From contig CBDATC010000002.1 in NCBI GenBank assembly GCA_965199765.1, positions 744,001-808,000 of the forward strand: a stretch of 64,000 bases of DNA, read 5' to 3'. Positions 1 to 8,533 of this stretch are shown here, piece after piece (the stretch's first letter is position 1; every line of letters begins with the position of its first letter). The stretch comes from JAPOXR01 sp965199765 (GTDB taxonomy: Bacteria > Pseudomonadota > Alphaproteobacteria > Rhodobacterales > Rhodobacteraceae). The notes beneath the pieces are model-generated. The model was not told where the DNA came from. It worked only from the letters and a program-made list of their open reading frames with translations, and did not search any database. The position numbers were made by a program, and so were the translations under genes.

Positions 1-628
1 AGTGATAAATTCCACCGGTCTGTCCCCTCACCAATGCCCGAGCAATGACGATCAGACAGCGCGCGATGTCATCAGCAGCTGTAGGTCCGCCGATCTGGTC
101 TTCAACAACATTCAGCACCTTGTGACTTTTGCTGCAGTTCAGAATAGATTTCACAAAATTCGATCCATGGGACGAAAATACCCATGACGTGCGCAAAATT
201 ACGTGATTTACGCCCGTGCTTTCTATCGCTTGCTCTCCAGCAAGCTTTGATCGTCCATATGCATTGAGCGGCGAAACGGGATCATTCGGAGCGAAAGGTT
301 TCTCACCATGCCCATCAAAGACATAGTCAGTCGAAATGTGCAAAAACGGGATCCTTCGTTCTGCCGCTGCCCTAGCCATAGCTCCGGGTGCTTCACAATT
401 TACTCGATGTGCCAGCAACTCATTGCTCTCTGCTGCATCAACAGCAGTGTAGGCGGCGGCATTGATTACAGCATCGGCTTCTATGGACCTGATCCGTCCC
501 GCACATGATTCTGGCTCTCGAAGGTCGGCAAGATCGCGCCCCAAGGAAGTCACACTCAGATCAGTGTCTGCCAATCTGCGTAATTCAGCTGCGACTTGAC
601 CAGTCTGCCCGAAAACCAAAACTCGCAT
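1..628 (-). CDS. rmlD: dTDP-4-dehydrorhamnose reductase, 3' end beyond window
   Basis: RmlD/RfbD performs the last step of dTDP-L-rhamnose synthesis, the NADPH-dependent reduction of dTDP-4-keto-rhamnose in the cytoplasm. Translating the minus strand from ATG at 628 gives an uninterrupted frame of about 209 residues to the window edge. The N-terminus MRVLVFGQTGQVAAEL has the short-chain dehydrogenase nucleotide-binding glycines. INAAAYTAVDAAE, the ISTDYVFDG catalytic segment and PLNAYGRSKLAGE (YxxxK) follow in the family order. The start overlaps the rmlB stop (TGATG), which suggests translational coupling. The C-terminal third is missing only because the window ends. The reading is clear and confidence is high. 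Confidence 0.93.
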   Translation of the reverse strand, partial: MRVLVFGQTGQVAAELRRLADTDLSVTSLGRDLADLREPESCAGRIRSIEADAVINAAAYTAVDAAESNELLAHRVNCEAPGAMARAAAERRIPFLHISTDYVFDGHGEKPFAPNDPVSPLNAYGRSKLAGEQAIESTGVNHVILRTSWVFSSHGSNFVKSILNCSKSHKVLNVVEDQIGGPTAADDIARCLIVIARALVRGQTGGIYH

Positions 629-1662
629 CAGACAATTCCAACGCGAGTGTCCGTGACACCGGAATTTCGTATCGGACACCACCAAGATTGATTATCGAGA
701 TACCATCTCACGGTTTCCTCAAGACCTTCCTGCAATGTGACAGAAGGATGCCAACCGAGCTCCGCGCAAATGCGTGTGCTGTCGATTGCATACCGCCAGT
801 CATGTCCTGGTCGGTCACTTACAAAGGCAATCAAATCGGAGTAACGGGTTGCGCACGGACGCAGACGGTCAAGAATGGAGCAAATTTTCTGGACCAAATC
901 AATGTTGCGCGTCTCGTTTCCGCCTCCAATGTTGTAGGTTCGACTCGTCTGGCCATTCTTCAGAACCATCAGAAGCGCGGCGGCATGGTCCTCAACATAC
1001 AACCAGTCCCGAACGTTTTCACCGGTACCGTAAATGGGTATCGGTTGTCCCGCCAAAGCATTTAGAATTACCGATGGAATCAGCTTTTCGAGATTTTGAT
1101 TGGGACCGTAATTGTTTGAACAATTCGTGATTACATAAGGCAGGCCATAAGTGTGGCCCCAAGCTCTTACAAGATGGTCGCTGGCTGCCTTGGATGCTGA
1201 ATATGGAGAATTAGGCGCGTACGGACTATCTTCACGGAAGCTGCCAGTATCGCCGAGAGACCCATAAACCTCATCGGTTGATACATGGTGGAAGCGAACG
1301 GTAGAATACCCCCCCCCTCCCCAATTTTTTCGTGCGGTCTCAAGCAGCAAGTACGTGCCGAATATATTGCTGTCCATAAAGGTGCGGGGTCCAACAATTG
1401 AACGGTCCACATGCGTCTCTGCCGCAAGATGCATCACCGCATCAGGTTGATGCTTGGAAAAAACACGTGCCAAGGCATCGCTGTTACAGATGTCAGCATG
1501 AACAAACGTGTAGTTCGGCGCATCAGCAACCGAATCCAAATTTTCAAGTCGTGCCGCATAGGTCAGAGCATCAAGGTTAATGACCTCTATTCCTCGGCTT
1601 ACGGCAAGCCGCACAACTGCCGACCCAATAAACCCTGCGCCACCTGTGACCAAAAGCTTCAA
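628..1662 (-). CDS. rmlB: dTDP-glucose 4,6-dehydratase
   Basis: RmlB dehydrates dTDP-glucose to the 4-keto-6-deoxy sugar, step two of dTDP-rhamnose synthesis. The 344-residue protein begins MKLLVTGGAGFIGSAVVR (Rossmann GxxGxxG), has HLAAETHVDRSI, the STDEVYGSL catalytic strand and YSASKAASDHLVRAW (YxxxK), and ends at family length. The start is TTG and overlaps the rmlC stop as TTGA. No ATG precedes the Rossmann motif, so TTG is well supported. A G9 run lies in frame near residue 115 and encodes WGGGGY, in a loop that normally carries a variable sequence before RFHHVSTDEV. A change of one base there would frameshift the gene. Transcribed rmlC-rmlB-rmlD. Confidence 0.95.
   Translation of the reverse strand: MKLLVTGGAGFIGSAVVRLAVSRGIEVINLDALTYAARLENLDSVADAPNYTFVHADICNSDALARVFSKHQPDAVMHLAAETHVDRSIVGPRTFMDSNIFGTYLLLETARKNWGGGGYSTVRFHHVSTDEVYGSLGDTGSFREDSPYAPNSPYSASKAASDHLVRAWGHTYGLPYVITNCSNNYGPNQNLEKLIPSVILNALAGQPIPIYGTGENVRDWLYVEDHAAALLMVLKNGQTSRTYNIGGGNETRNIDLVQKICSILDRLRPCATRYSDLIAFVSDRPGHDWRYAIDSTRICAELGWHPSVTLQEGLEETVRWYLDNQSWWCPIRNSGVTDTRVGIV
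1309..1322. repeat. C9-T-C4 homopolymer tract inside rmlB
   Basis: The plus strand shows nine consecutive C, one T, then four C (G4-A-G9 in the coding direction). It encodes four glycines in a surface-loop position between the family motifs. Runs of nine identical G/C bases are prone to slippage. The present length keeps rmlB in frame (ON). Confidence 0.85.
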
Positions 1663-2219
1663 TTGGAGCTCTCGAAATTAAATGGACTCTCGAAATTAAC
1701 AAAAGCTGGAGCGTCTGCGTCTTTTATTGACAAAATCGGATCTCCGTTGATTCCCCAATCGATTCCACAACTATCCCACCGAATTCCACCTTCGGCTTTA
1801 GGTGCATGATAGGCTGAACACTTATAGACAATCTCCGTATCGGGTTCACGCGTTACAAAACCATGCGCAAAGCCTTCGGGTACCAGCATCTGTTGACCGT
1901 TTTCCGCCGAAAGCTCGGCTCCGGTCCAGAAACCGAATGTTGGCGATCCTCGGCGGATATCAACCACCACATCAAAGAGTGAGCCATGGCCGCAGCGGAC
2001 CAACTTGGTTTGAGCGTGTGGCGGGCATTGGAAATGCAGACCACGCAAGGTGTTTGACGCAATGCTTAGCGAGTGATTGTCTTGTACGAATTCAACAGCA
2101 ATGCCGACCTCTGCTAAACGAACCTTGTTCCATGTCTCAGCAAAATAACCACGTTCGTCTGTATGGCGATCAGGGATTAAGACCAACACACCAGGGATTG
2201 AGGTCAGCTTGATTTGCAA
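1659..2219 (-). CDS. rmlC: dTDP-4-dehydrorhamnose 3,5-epimerase
   Basis: RmlC epimerises C3 and C5 of dTDP-4-keto-6-deoxyglucose before the RmlD step. The 186-residue cupin has the family signatures DERGYFAETWN, FVQDNHSLS, LRGLHFQ with the catalytic histidine, KLVRCGHGSLFDVVVDIR and PEGFAHGF. Start is TTG at 2219 with AAGG eight bases upstream; the next in-frame ATG lies too far inside the fold. The last residues contain a six-residue tandem duplication (NFESPFNFES), caused by a 13-bp direct repeat at 1669-1681 and 1687-1699. It is the first gene of the rmlCBD overlap unit and lies 210 bp downstream of the FkbM gene, on the same strand. Confidence 0.95.
   Translation of the reverse strand: MQIKLTSIPGVLVLIPDRHTDERGYFAETWNKVRLAEVGIAVEFVQDNHSLSIASNTLRGLHFQCPPHAQTKLVRCGHGSLFDVVVDIRRGSPTFGFWTGAELSAENGQQMLVPEGFAHGFVTREPDTEIVYKCSAYHAPKAEGGIRWDSCGIDWGINGDPILSIKDADAPAFVNFESPFNFESSN
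1669..1699. repeat. 13-bp direct repeat, 18-bp period, at 3' end of rmlC
   Basis: CTCTCGAAATTAA occurs at 1669-1681 and again at 1687-1699. The 18-bp period adds six residues in frame to the RmlC C-terminus, so it is compatible with function and probably a recent tandem duplication. Confidence 0.8.
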
Positions 2220-2429
2220 TGGTTTAGCCTTGCTGCTGATCGACTTGTCCGCGTTTACAATACTTAACTTTGCTTGTCATTTGCCTTGCATTCTTTGCCT
2301 GCATCCAAAAAAGTCGATGCGGAATGTCAATCAGGACAGTGCCGGCCAAGAATTTCTATCTCTTTGCAGGACGCTTAACGCAAAATACCGCACGCGGCTA
2401 AAGAAGAGAATCAAGTTAGTTCAGTTTTT

Positions 2430-3174
2430 TCAGCAGTTTCTCAAAGCGGTCCGCTCAAATGCCACGTTGCCGCTATGCGTCATCACTGCATTGAACCCCT
2501 TTGCGGAAAGCGCGTCCTTGGCCTCCGCGATGCCCTCCTCACCCGTCAGCAAAGGATGAAACTCCACAATCACCGCACGGATGTTCCTGAGGTCGGCATG
2601 CTGCAAAAGTTGAATCTCTGCACCTTCTGCGTCAACGACGAGGACGCTTGGATCATGGTCCATGATCGCTTGGTTAATGGACTCACTCTCTACTTCCAGC
2701 TTCCAAGTGCCTTCGACTTGTTGGCTCGACGAACCGCACGCTTCGTGTGAGATGTAGAAAACTGAAGTACCGCCCTCCGGTGTAACAGCTTTCATAATGA
2801 GTTTCGGGTACAAACGATTCAACTCATAGTTAGCGCGGATTTCCTTTTCCAGAGCAGGATTGGCCTCATAGCTGACGACGTTCTGCCCCCCCCCCGGCAA
2901 GTCGTGCCGCCAAAATACTTATAACGCCGAGGCAGGCACCGATTTCCAAAACCCGATCACCGGGACGGATAGTGGCTTTGAGAAGTTGCCGTTCTGGGAA
3001 TTCGTAATGCGCGGACATTAACGCCCGCCATGTTTGCGAGCCGATACGCGAGGTATTGGAATCGACATTCACTCGAACACCGTCAAGTTTTACGGTCTTT
3101 ACGTTGAGCAGTCGGTTGATCCGAAGTCGGGTCGAACGAAATCTTGGTTTCCGCTTTAGCTTTCGCTTTAACAA
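2430..3174 (-). pseudogene. FkbM-family SAM methyltransferase, frame broken at a G10 tract
   Basis: FkbM proteins are SAM-dependent O-methyltransferases, often acting on surface sugars. The first frame (3174 to about 2866) carries a basic N-terminus, then GDRVLEIGACLGVISILAA (SAM-binding motif I) and LAGGG. The continuation NVVSYEANPALEKEIRANY, followed by VLVVDAEGAEIQLL (FkbM D-EGAE motif) and VIVEFHPLL, lies in another frame (about 2900 to 2430). The break is exactly at a run of ten G in the coding direction. With nine G the two halves join as LAGGGQNVVSYEA, giving a protein of about 247 residues. It is either a phase-OFF contingency gene or a homopolymer sequencing error. The start is TTG at 3174 with GAGGG eight bases upstream. 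Confidence 0.85.
2886..2895. repeat. C10 homopolymer tract that frameshifts the FkbM gene
   Basis: Ten consecutive C on the plus strand (G10 in the coding direction). Nine would restore the frame. The flank GACTTGCCGGGG recurs at the G4-A-G5 tract near 15214-15223. Confidence 0.9.
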
Positions 3175-3751
3175 AATATCAACCCTCGCCTGCCCGCTGC
3201 TTATACAGCAATCTGTATCACAGCCATGGTTATGTTTTGTTTCGTAGACTGTGTCAAACCTCGTCTCTGATTGATCTTGTCCCCCGAAAAGCGGATGTAC
3301 TGGAAATTCCGTCTACAAATCAGGATTGGAAGCTGTGCTTTCGGCATATTGAAATACTGATATGGTGAAATTGTATTTGCCATTACGACCATGGGTATGA
3401 AACAGAATTTAAAACTTCAATTGCAGAAATGCATGCAACTAACTCAAAAATCACACCCCCAAATCAACTCAAAGAAACCGGTTTCCAATGCGCGATGGAA
3501 CCATCTCAGCAGCTAAAAAAAGTTCGATCTGGGTTACTTCACGGTACAAATTTGCTCAATTTCTAAACGCAAGTTTCTGGATATCTGCTGCCGAGACAAT
3601 TGAGTTCAAGTCAACCAATTCAAGGAATAACCCGGAATTTTGGACAGTTATAATCAGTCTTAAATTCAGCTATTTTTATTAACTTGCTAGTTACTGTTTG
3701 CATTGGTAGATAGACGACCGGTTGAATTTTCGACACAACAGGAGAACCTAA
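3175..3751. other. divergent intergenic region between fkbM and the ABC importer operon
   Basis: This 577-bp AT-rich stretch separates two divergent operons and must hold both promoters. No ORF in it resembles a protein family. It contains the palindrome at 3474-3485 and, close to the importer start, GACCGGTTGAATT (3716-3728) and an AGGAG ribosome-binding site about 7 bases before ATG 3752. Confidence 0.6.
3474..3485. promoter_or_regulatory. palindrome GAAACCGGTTTC, candidate LacI-family operator
   Basis: A perfect 12-bp palindrome with a central CCGG. LacI-family sugar regulators bind operators of the form AAACCGGTTT. It lies about 270 bp upstream of a sugar-importer operon, a plausible place for such a site, but no LacI-type gene is in the window. 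The assignment is an inference from the motif only. Confidence 0.35.
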
Positions 3752-5227
3752 ATGAAAAGACTTTTAGTTCCGACCGTTGCCGGCTTGCTTGCATCAAGCA
3801 CGCTTGCCGTCCCGGCCATCGGTTCAGGGCACCATGACGGCGTGACGGTAAATATACTCACCCGTCCCGGACCTGTCATTGCACAGCGACTTGTGGAACG
3901 GGGAGAAGAATTCACGGCCGCAACGGGTGCAACAATCATTGTCAATGAGGTCCCGTTTGCAGAAATCTTTCAAAAGGTTTTGACCGACTGGGCGACAGGC
4001 ACGAACTCCATCGACGTTGCCGTCTTCAGTTCTGCATGGGGTCCTGAGCTGGTTGCAGCCGGTCTCGTCGAAAATCTCGACGATTATATCGCCAATGATC
4101 CATTAATCGACATTGATGATATCGCTCCGTACTTCCGTGACTATAACCAAGTTGTCGGTGGGTCGACTTATATGATCACCGTCGATGGCGATTTCCAAAT
4201 GCTCTACTATCGCAGCGATGTGCTCGAAGCGAATGGGCTGGAACCGCCCCGCACTTGGGACGAATATATGGAAGTCGCAGCGGCTGTTCATGGACAAGAT
4301 ATGAATGGCGATGGCGAAGGCGACTTCGGCTCGTGCATATTCAAAAAGCGTAACGCACAGTCTTTCTACGCCATTGGATCAATCGCCGCTGGCTTCGTCC
4401 AAACCAAAGGAACCGGTGAAGGTATCTTCTTCGATCCTGACACCATGAAGCCGAAGATTAATCCGGCATGGGCAGAAGCATTCCGCGTTTACAAAGCAAC
4501 AGGGGAATACGGTCCGCCAGGCGAATTGAACCACGACATCGGCGACACCAGAGCTCTTGTGACTTCTGGCCGCTGCGCGCTTATGATCGACTGGGGCGAC
4601 ATCGGACCGTTGTCGATTGATCCCGGCGGTGAGGCAATCCGCGGAAAAGTCGGTGCCATCATCATGCCAGGAACCCCGATTGTCTACGACTCTGAAAGCG
4701 GTTCATTCGAACCGTGCAATCCTGATCTTTGTCCGTATGCCATTGATGGAATCAATTACTCCCCATTCGCTGCCTTTGGCGGCTGGGTTGGTGCCATCAA
4801 CAATAAATCGGATGCCAAAATCAAACAGGCGGCATATGACTTCTTGAGTTATGTCAACCAAGCAGCTCAATCGAATGTTGATGTTACGATGGGCTGGACT
4901 GGATACAACCCGTATCGAAACAGTCAGTTGAATGACACATCGAAATGGATCGATGCTGGATTCTCACCTGAGTTTGCCGAAAACTACCTCGGCGCGATCA
5001 AGGACAGTCTGAACCATCCAAACATGGCATCGGACATCCGGATTCCAGGTGCTGCACAGTACATGTCTGTCATTCTTGACCGCGAATTGGCAAGGTATCT
5101 GGCGGATGAGATTACCGTGGAACAAGCATTAGAGAACATCGAAGAAGCTTGGGAAGAAATCACAGAAGATTTCGGCCGGGACAAACAAGCTGAACTCTAC
5201 AGGCTGAGTCTGGGTATCACCAACTGA
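3752..5227 (+). CDS. sugar/polyol ABC transporter periplasmic binding protein
   Basis: An extracellular solute-binding protein of family 1 (maltose-binding-protein fold), 491 residues. The N-terminus MKRLLVPTVAGLLASSTLAV is a Sec signal peptide with likely cleavage before residue 25. Family features are VNILTRPG at the mature start, PFAEIFQKVLTDWATGTN, the hinge region ITVDGDFQMLYYRSDVLE, and PPRTWDEYMEVA. It probably delivers a sugar or polyol to the permeases encoded next, as in Smo/Mtl-type importers; the ligand cannot be read from sequence. AGGAG precedes the ATG. It is the first gene of a plus-strand operon ending near 10948. Confidence 0.9.
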   Translation: MKRLLVPTVAGLLASSTLAVPAIGSGHHDGVTVNILTRPGPVIAQRLVERGEEFTAATGATIIVNEVPFAEIFQKVLTDWATGTNSIDVAVFSSAWGPELVAAGLVENLDDYIANDPLIDIDDIAPYFRDYNQVVGGSTYMITVDGDFQMLYYRSDVLEANGLEPPRTWDEYMEVAAAVHGQDMNGDGEGDFGSCIFKKRNAQSFYAIGSIAAGFVQTKGTGEGIFFDPDTMKPKINPAWAEAFRVYKATGEYGPPGELNHDIGDTRALVTSGRCALMIDWGDIGPLSIDPGGEAIRGKVGAIIMPGTPIVYDSESGSFEPCNPDLCPYAIDGINYSPFAAFGGWVGAINNKSDAKIKQAAYDFLSYVNQAAQSNVDVTMGWTGYNPYRNSQLNDTSKWIDAGFSPEFAENYLGAIKDSLNHPNMASDIRIPGAAQYMSVILDRELARYLADEITVEQALENIEEAWEEITEDFGRDKQAELYRLSLGITN

Positions 5228-5252
5228 TCCAAATACAATCGGTGCGCCGTTC

Positions 5253-6404
5253 ATGAATCAAACCGTCAAGAACGGCGCCACACACAATGCGTCCGCTCCG
5301 GCACGAAGCTGGAGCGACCGTTTCAATGAGCTGTTGGATCGCAACGCAAGACATATATTCTTGTGGCCAGCCGTTGTAGCCATACTTATATTTTCAGTTT
5401 TTCCACTTGTTGCATCCGCCATTCTTGCATTCAGTCGAATTCGACTGACTGGAGGTGGATATAAGCTTCGGTTTGCCGGATGGCGTAATTTTGAAAAGCA
5501 GGTGTTTGGATCCGAACAGTTTCATTTCCTAGGAACATTCGGCGAAATCAGTCTGCTTGGCTGGATTTTCGGTCTTGTCGTCACCGGTGCTGTTATTTGG
5601 TGGATCACCTCATATTTCCGTGCTGGTTGGACGATCATTGGCAGCGTCGGCCGTCTTTTCCCTTGGTCGATGACAATTGGAACAGGTTGGCTATTGGCCG
5701 TGACGACATTTTCAGGCCGCCCGTTCGGTACATTGCTGACGACTGGATTTTATGTGTTTGTCGGCTGTGTCGTCCAATTTTTGATTGGCGCCGGTCTCGC
5801 GTATCTTTGCAGCCTTGCCATCCGGGGACGCAATTTCTTCCGCGTTTTGTTCTTCCTTCCGCTAATGATCACACCGATTGGCATCGGCTATACGTTCCGC
5901 ATGATGGCAGACACCGCAAAGGGACCATTCGCACCAGTTTGGCAATGGGCGGGACTTGGCGAATTTTCATGGGCTATCGACCCATGGGCCGCACGAAGCT
6001 TCATAATCATTGCTGACAGCTGGCAATGGATTCCGTTTGTTTTTGTCATGATGCTCGCGGCATTTGAAAGCGTTCCAAAAGATCTAACAGAGGCCGCTGA
6101 AGTGGACGGCGCGTCCTCTTGGCAGTGCTTTCGAGAAATCACTTGGCCGCAGGTCATGCCAATCGCGGCTACTGTTATGCTGATACGGACCATCGAAGCA
6201 TTCAAGATCGTTGATCTCCCGAATATCATGACATCAGGTGGCCCTGGAATTGCCACCGAATCCATGTCTCTGCACGCCTATTTCTCTTGGCGATCCCTTG
6301 ATCTCGGCCAAGCTTCCGCTGTCGCCTATCTGCTTCTGGTTATAACCGTCATCACCTGTGTCAGCTTCTTTAATCTGGTAGTCTTGAAGAGAGTCCGATC
6401 GTGA
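5253..6404 (+). CDS. ABC sugar transporter permease, MalF type, with extra membrane insert
   Basis: Inner-membrane permease, 383 residues. The first membrane helix is at about residues 30-50. The binding-protein-dependent transport core lies in the C-terminal two thirds, with the EAA loop EAAEVDGASSWQCFREITWP that docks on the ATPase. Usual MalF/SmoF-type permeases have about 290-300 residues. The excess is an insert after helix 1, at about residues 95-150, with two hydrophobic stretches (around LLGWIFGLVVTGAVIWW and TIGTGWLLAVTTF). The second permease carries an insert too. The start lies 25 bp after the binding-protein stop; the 3' end overlaps the next gene by GTGA. Confidence 0.9.
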   Translation: MNQTVKNGATHNASAPARSWSDRFNELLDRNARHIFLWPAVVAILIFSVFPLVASAILAFSRIRLTGGGYKLRFAGWRNFEKQVFGSEQFHFLGTFGEISLLGWIFGLVVTGAVIWWITSYFRAGWTIIGSVGRLFPWSMTIGTGWLLAVTTFSGRPFGTLLTTGFYVFVGCVVQFLIGAGLAYLCSLAIRGRNFFRVLFFLPLMITPIGIGYTFRMMADTAKGPFAPVWQWAGLGEFSWAIDPWAARSFIIIADSWQWIPFVFVMMLAAFESVPKDLTEAAEVDGASSWQCFREITWPQVMPIAATVMLIRTIEAFKIVDLPNIMTSGGPGIATESMSLHAYFSWRSLDLGQASAVAYLLLVITVITCVSFFNLVVLKRVRS

Positions 6405-7429
6405 GTATTTTCACGCCGCACCGCGTTGGCCAGCTCTCCGTAGGGCATGCCGTTATCGCTTATACCCTGCTTCTGCTGTGGTCGGCATTCATCATATTCC
6501 CGATTTACTGGCTTTTGATCACATCATTCAAATCCATCAATGATGTTAATTCCGGTCCGGTTTATCTGCCATTCATCGACTTCACACCTTCACTGCATGC
6601 GTGGAAGGACTTGTTTGTTTACGATATCAAAGACACAAGCCGTGCATTTTTTAATTCGATTATCATTTCACTTGCCGCTACCGGTCTCTCGGTTTTGATT
6701 GGTTCAATGGCTTCGTACGCGCTTGCGCGCATCACCTATCAACCACGATTCTCGACAATTCTTCTCTTTGTCATTGCGCTGGCTGGCATGATCGTCGCAG
6801 CCACCGTCTATGGCGTTGATTGGCGATTGGGATCTGTGGTCGCACTAGCGGTATTTCTCCTTGCGGTCAGAGCGCTCGGAAATCGAATTGCCCTGCGGGT
6901 TAGCAACGGCGACATTCTTTTCTGGATGATTTCACAGCGAATTCTTGCTCCGATTGTCGTTGTGGTGCCGATTTACATGATGTTTCAGTTTGCCGGTCTC
7001 TTGGATACGCATCTGGCAATTATTCTGACTTATGCGGTTGTGAACCTACCGATCGTCGTTTGGCTCATGTACGATTTCTTTGCAACGATTCCACGCGATC
7101 TGGAGGAGAGCGCTCAGCTGGACGGAGCGACAATGTTCACCGTATTCAGGGAAATCGTGCTGCCATTGTCGAAAGCAGGTTTGGCCGCAACCACTCTCCT
7201 CGTAATGATTCTTTCATGGAACGAGTATCTGTTAGCACTGTTTCTTTCGACCACGAAAGCACAGACAATGCCAATTCTCGTTGCCGCCATGAACGCCGGA
7301 GAACGTGGAATTTTGTGGTGGACGATGTCCGCAGTCATCGTTGTGATGATCATTCCTGTGGTGGCGCTCGCAGTCGTGCTCCAGCGCTTCATTTCCAAAG
7401 GCATCCTCGTCGGCGCTGTCAAGGGGTAG
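6401..7429 (+). CDS. ABC sugar transporter permease, MalG type, with extra membrane insert
   Basis: Second permease of the importer, 342 residues, GTG start overlapping the previous stop (GTGA). It has an N-terminal helix at about residues 18-40, FFNSIIISLAATGLSVLIGS, and the EAA loop ESAQLDGATMFTVFREIVLP. SQRILAPIVVVVPIYMMF is the usual sequence after the SYALAR helix, but here about 65 residues with two hydrophobic segments (near ILLFVIALAGMIVAATVYG and LGSVVALAVFLLAVRAL) lie between them. The usual length is about 275-290. Both permeases thus carry extra membrane segments, suggesting a distinct subfamily in which the two subunits expanded together. Confidence 0.9.
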   Translation: MSIFTPHRVGQLSVGHAVIAYTLLLLWSAFIIFPIYWLLITSFKSINDVNSGPVYLPFIDFTPSLHAWKDLFVYDIKDTSRAFFNSIIISLAATGLSVLIGSMASYALARITYQPRFSTILLFVIALAGMIVAATVYGVDWRLGSVVALAVFLLAVRALGNRIALRVSNGDILFWMISQRILAPIVVVVPIYMMFQFAGLLDTHLAIILTYAVVNLPIVVWLMYDFFATIPRDLEESAQLDGATMFTVFREIVLPLSKAGLAATTLLVMILSWNEYLLALFLSTTKAQTMPILVAAMNAGERGILWWTMSAVIVVMIIPVVALAVVLQRFISKGILVGAVKG

Positions 7430-7436
7430 TTAATTT

Positions 7437-8531
7437 ATGAGTTATCCGGCCAATAAGCAGGCTCAGCGTATCAAACTAGCCAAGCTTCACAAACGCTATG
7501 GAAATTTTCACGCGGTTAAAGGACTCGATTTAGAAGTTTTACCCGGTGAGTTTCTTGTATTGCTCGGCCCCTCGGGATGCGGCAAATCAACCGCGCTCCG
7601 CATGATCGCCGGACTTGAAGAAATTTCGGAAGGACAGGTGTTCATAGGCGAGAACGAGGTTACCAACGTTTTGCCAAAGTATCGCGATATCGCGATGGTG
7701 TTCCAATCCTATGCCCTCTATCCACACAAAACCGTTGCCGAGAATATCGGCTTTCCGCTAAAAATCGCTGGACAGCCCAAAGATGAAATGGCCGTCGCAG
7801 TCACCGCTGCCGCAGCGCAGGTCAGACTGGACACGCTCTTGGAAAGATATCCACGTGAGCTTTCAGGCGGTCAGCAGCAGCGGGTTGCGCTTGCCCGCGC
7901 GATCATTCGCCGCCCTAGCGCGTTTCTAATGGACGAGCCTCTATCCAATCTTGATGCTAAACTTCGCGGCGCGATGCGCGCCGAACTCAAACGCATGCAA
8001 AGAGATCTAGGAGTAACCACTGTCTATGTTACACACGACCAAATTGAAGCGATGACACTCGCTCACCGCGTGGCGATCATGCGCGACGGTGTTTTGCAAC
8101 AGCTTGGCACCCCCAATGAAGTCTATCGAAATCCGAGCAATATTTTTGTGGCTGGTTTCATGGGATCACCGCCCATGAACTTTATTGAAGGCGTCTCGGA
8201 TGGAAAGGCGGTTGTGTTTGAAGGTGGCAGAATCACGCACGGCTCTGGGATTTCGTCCGGTCAACGCATCAATATTGGATTTCGTCCGGAGGACACGACA
8301 ATAACTTCCCCCGACGCCGGCTGTTTGACAGCTGAAGTCTTCGTAGCCGAGATGACCGGCAACGAAACGCTGGTTACACTCACCTGCCCTGATGGAAGTC
8401 ATAGCATCGCAAAGGCGGCAGCCGATGCAAGCATTTCCGATGGAACGCGCGTTGGAATTGAGTTCAGCCCAGCATCGACATACTTCTTTGATACTGAAAG
8501 CGGCAAGCGCGTCTTGTCAGACCCCGATTAA
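7437..8531 (+). CDS. ABC sugar transporter ATPase, MalK/UgpC type
   Basis: ATP-binding subunit, 364 residues. It shows Walker A GPSGCGKST (about residues 44-52), the Q-loop region MVFQSYALYPH, signature LSGGQQQRVALARA, Walker B FLMDEPLSNLD and the switch histidine in YVTHDQIEAM. The C-terminal 130 residues have the OB/TOBE-type extension of the MalK class (GFMGSPPMNF, IGFRPEDT). It energises the two permeases encoded immediately upstream. The start is 7 bp after the permease stop and the 3' end is 2 bp from the dehydrogenase gene, so the operon is tightly packed. Confidence 0.95.
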   Translation: MSYPANKQAQRIKLAKLHKRYGNFHAVKGLDLEVLPGEFLVLLGPSGCGKSTALRMIAGLEEISEGQVFIGENEVTNVLPKYRDIAMVFQSYALYPHKTVAENIGFPLKIAGQPKDEMAVAVTAAAAQVRLDTLLERYPRELSGGQQQRVALARAIIRRPSAFLMDEPLSNLDAKLRGAMRAELKRMQRDLGVTTVYVTHDQIEAMTLAHRVAIMRDGVLQQLGTPNEVYRNPSNIFVAGFMGSPPMNFIEGVSDGKAVVFEGGRITHGSGISSGQRINIGFRPEDTTITSPDAGCLTAEVFVAEMTGNETLVTLTCPDGSHSIAKAAADASISDGTRVGIEFSPASTYFFDTESGKRVLSDPD

Positions 8532-8533
8532 GC

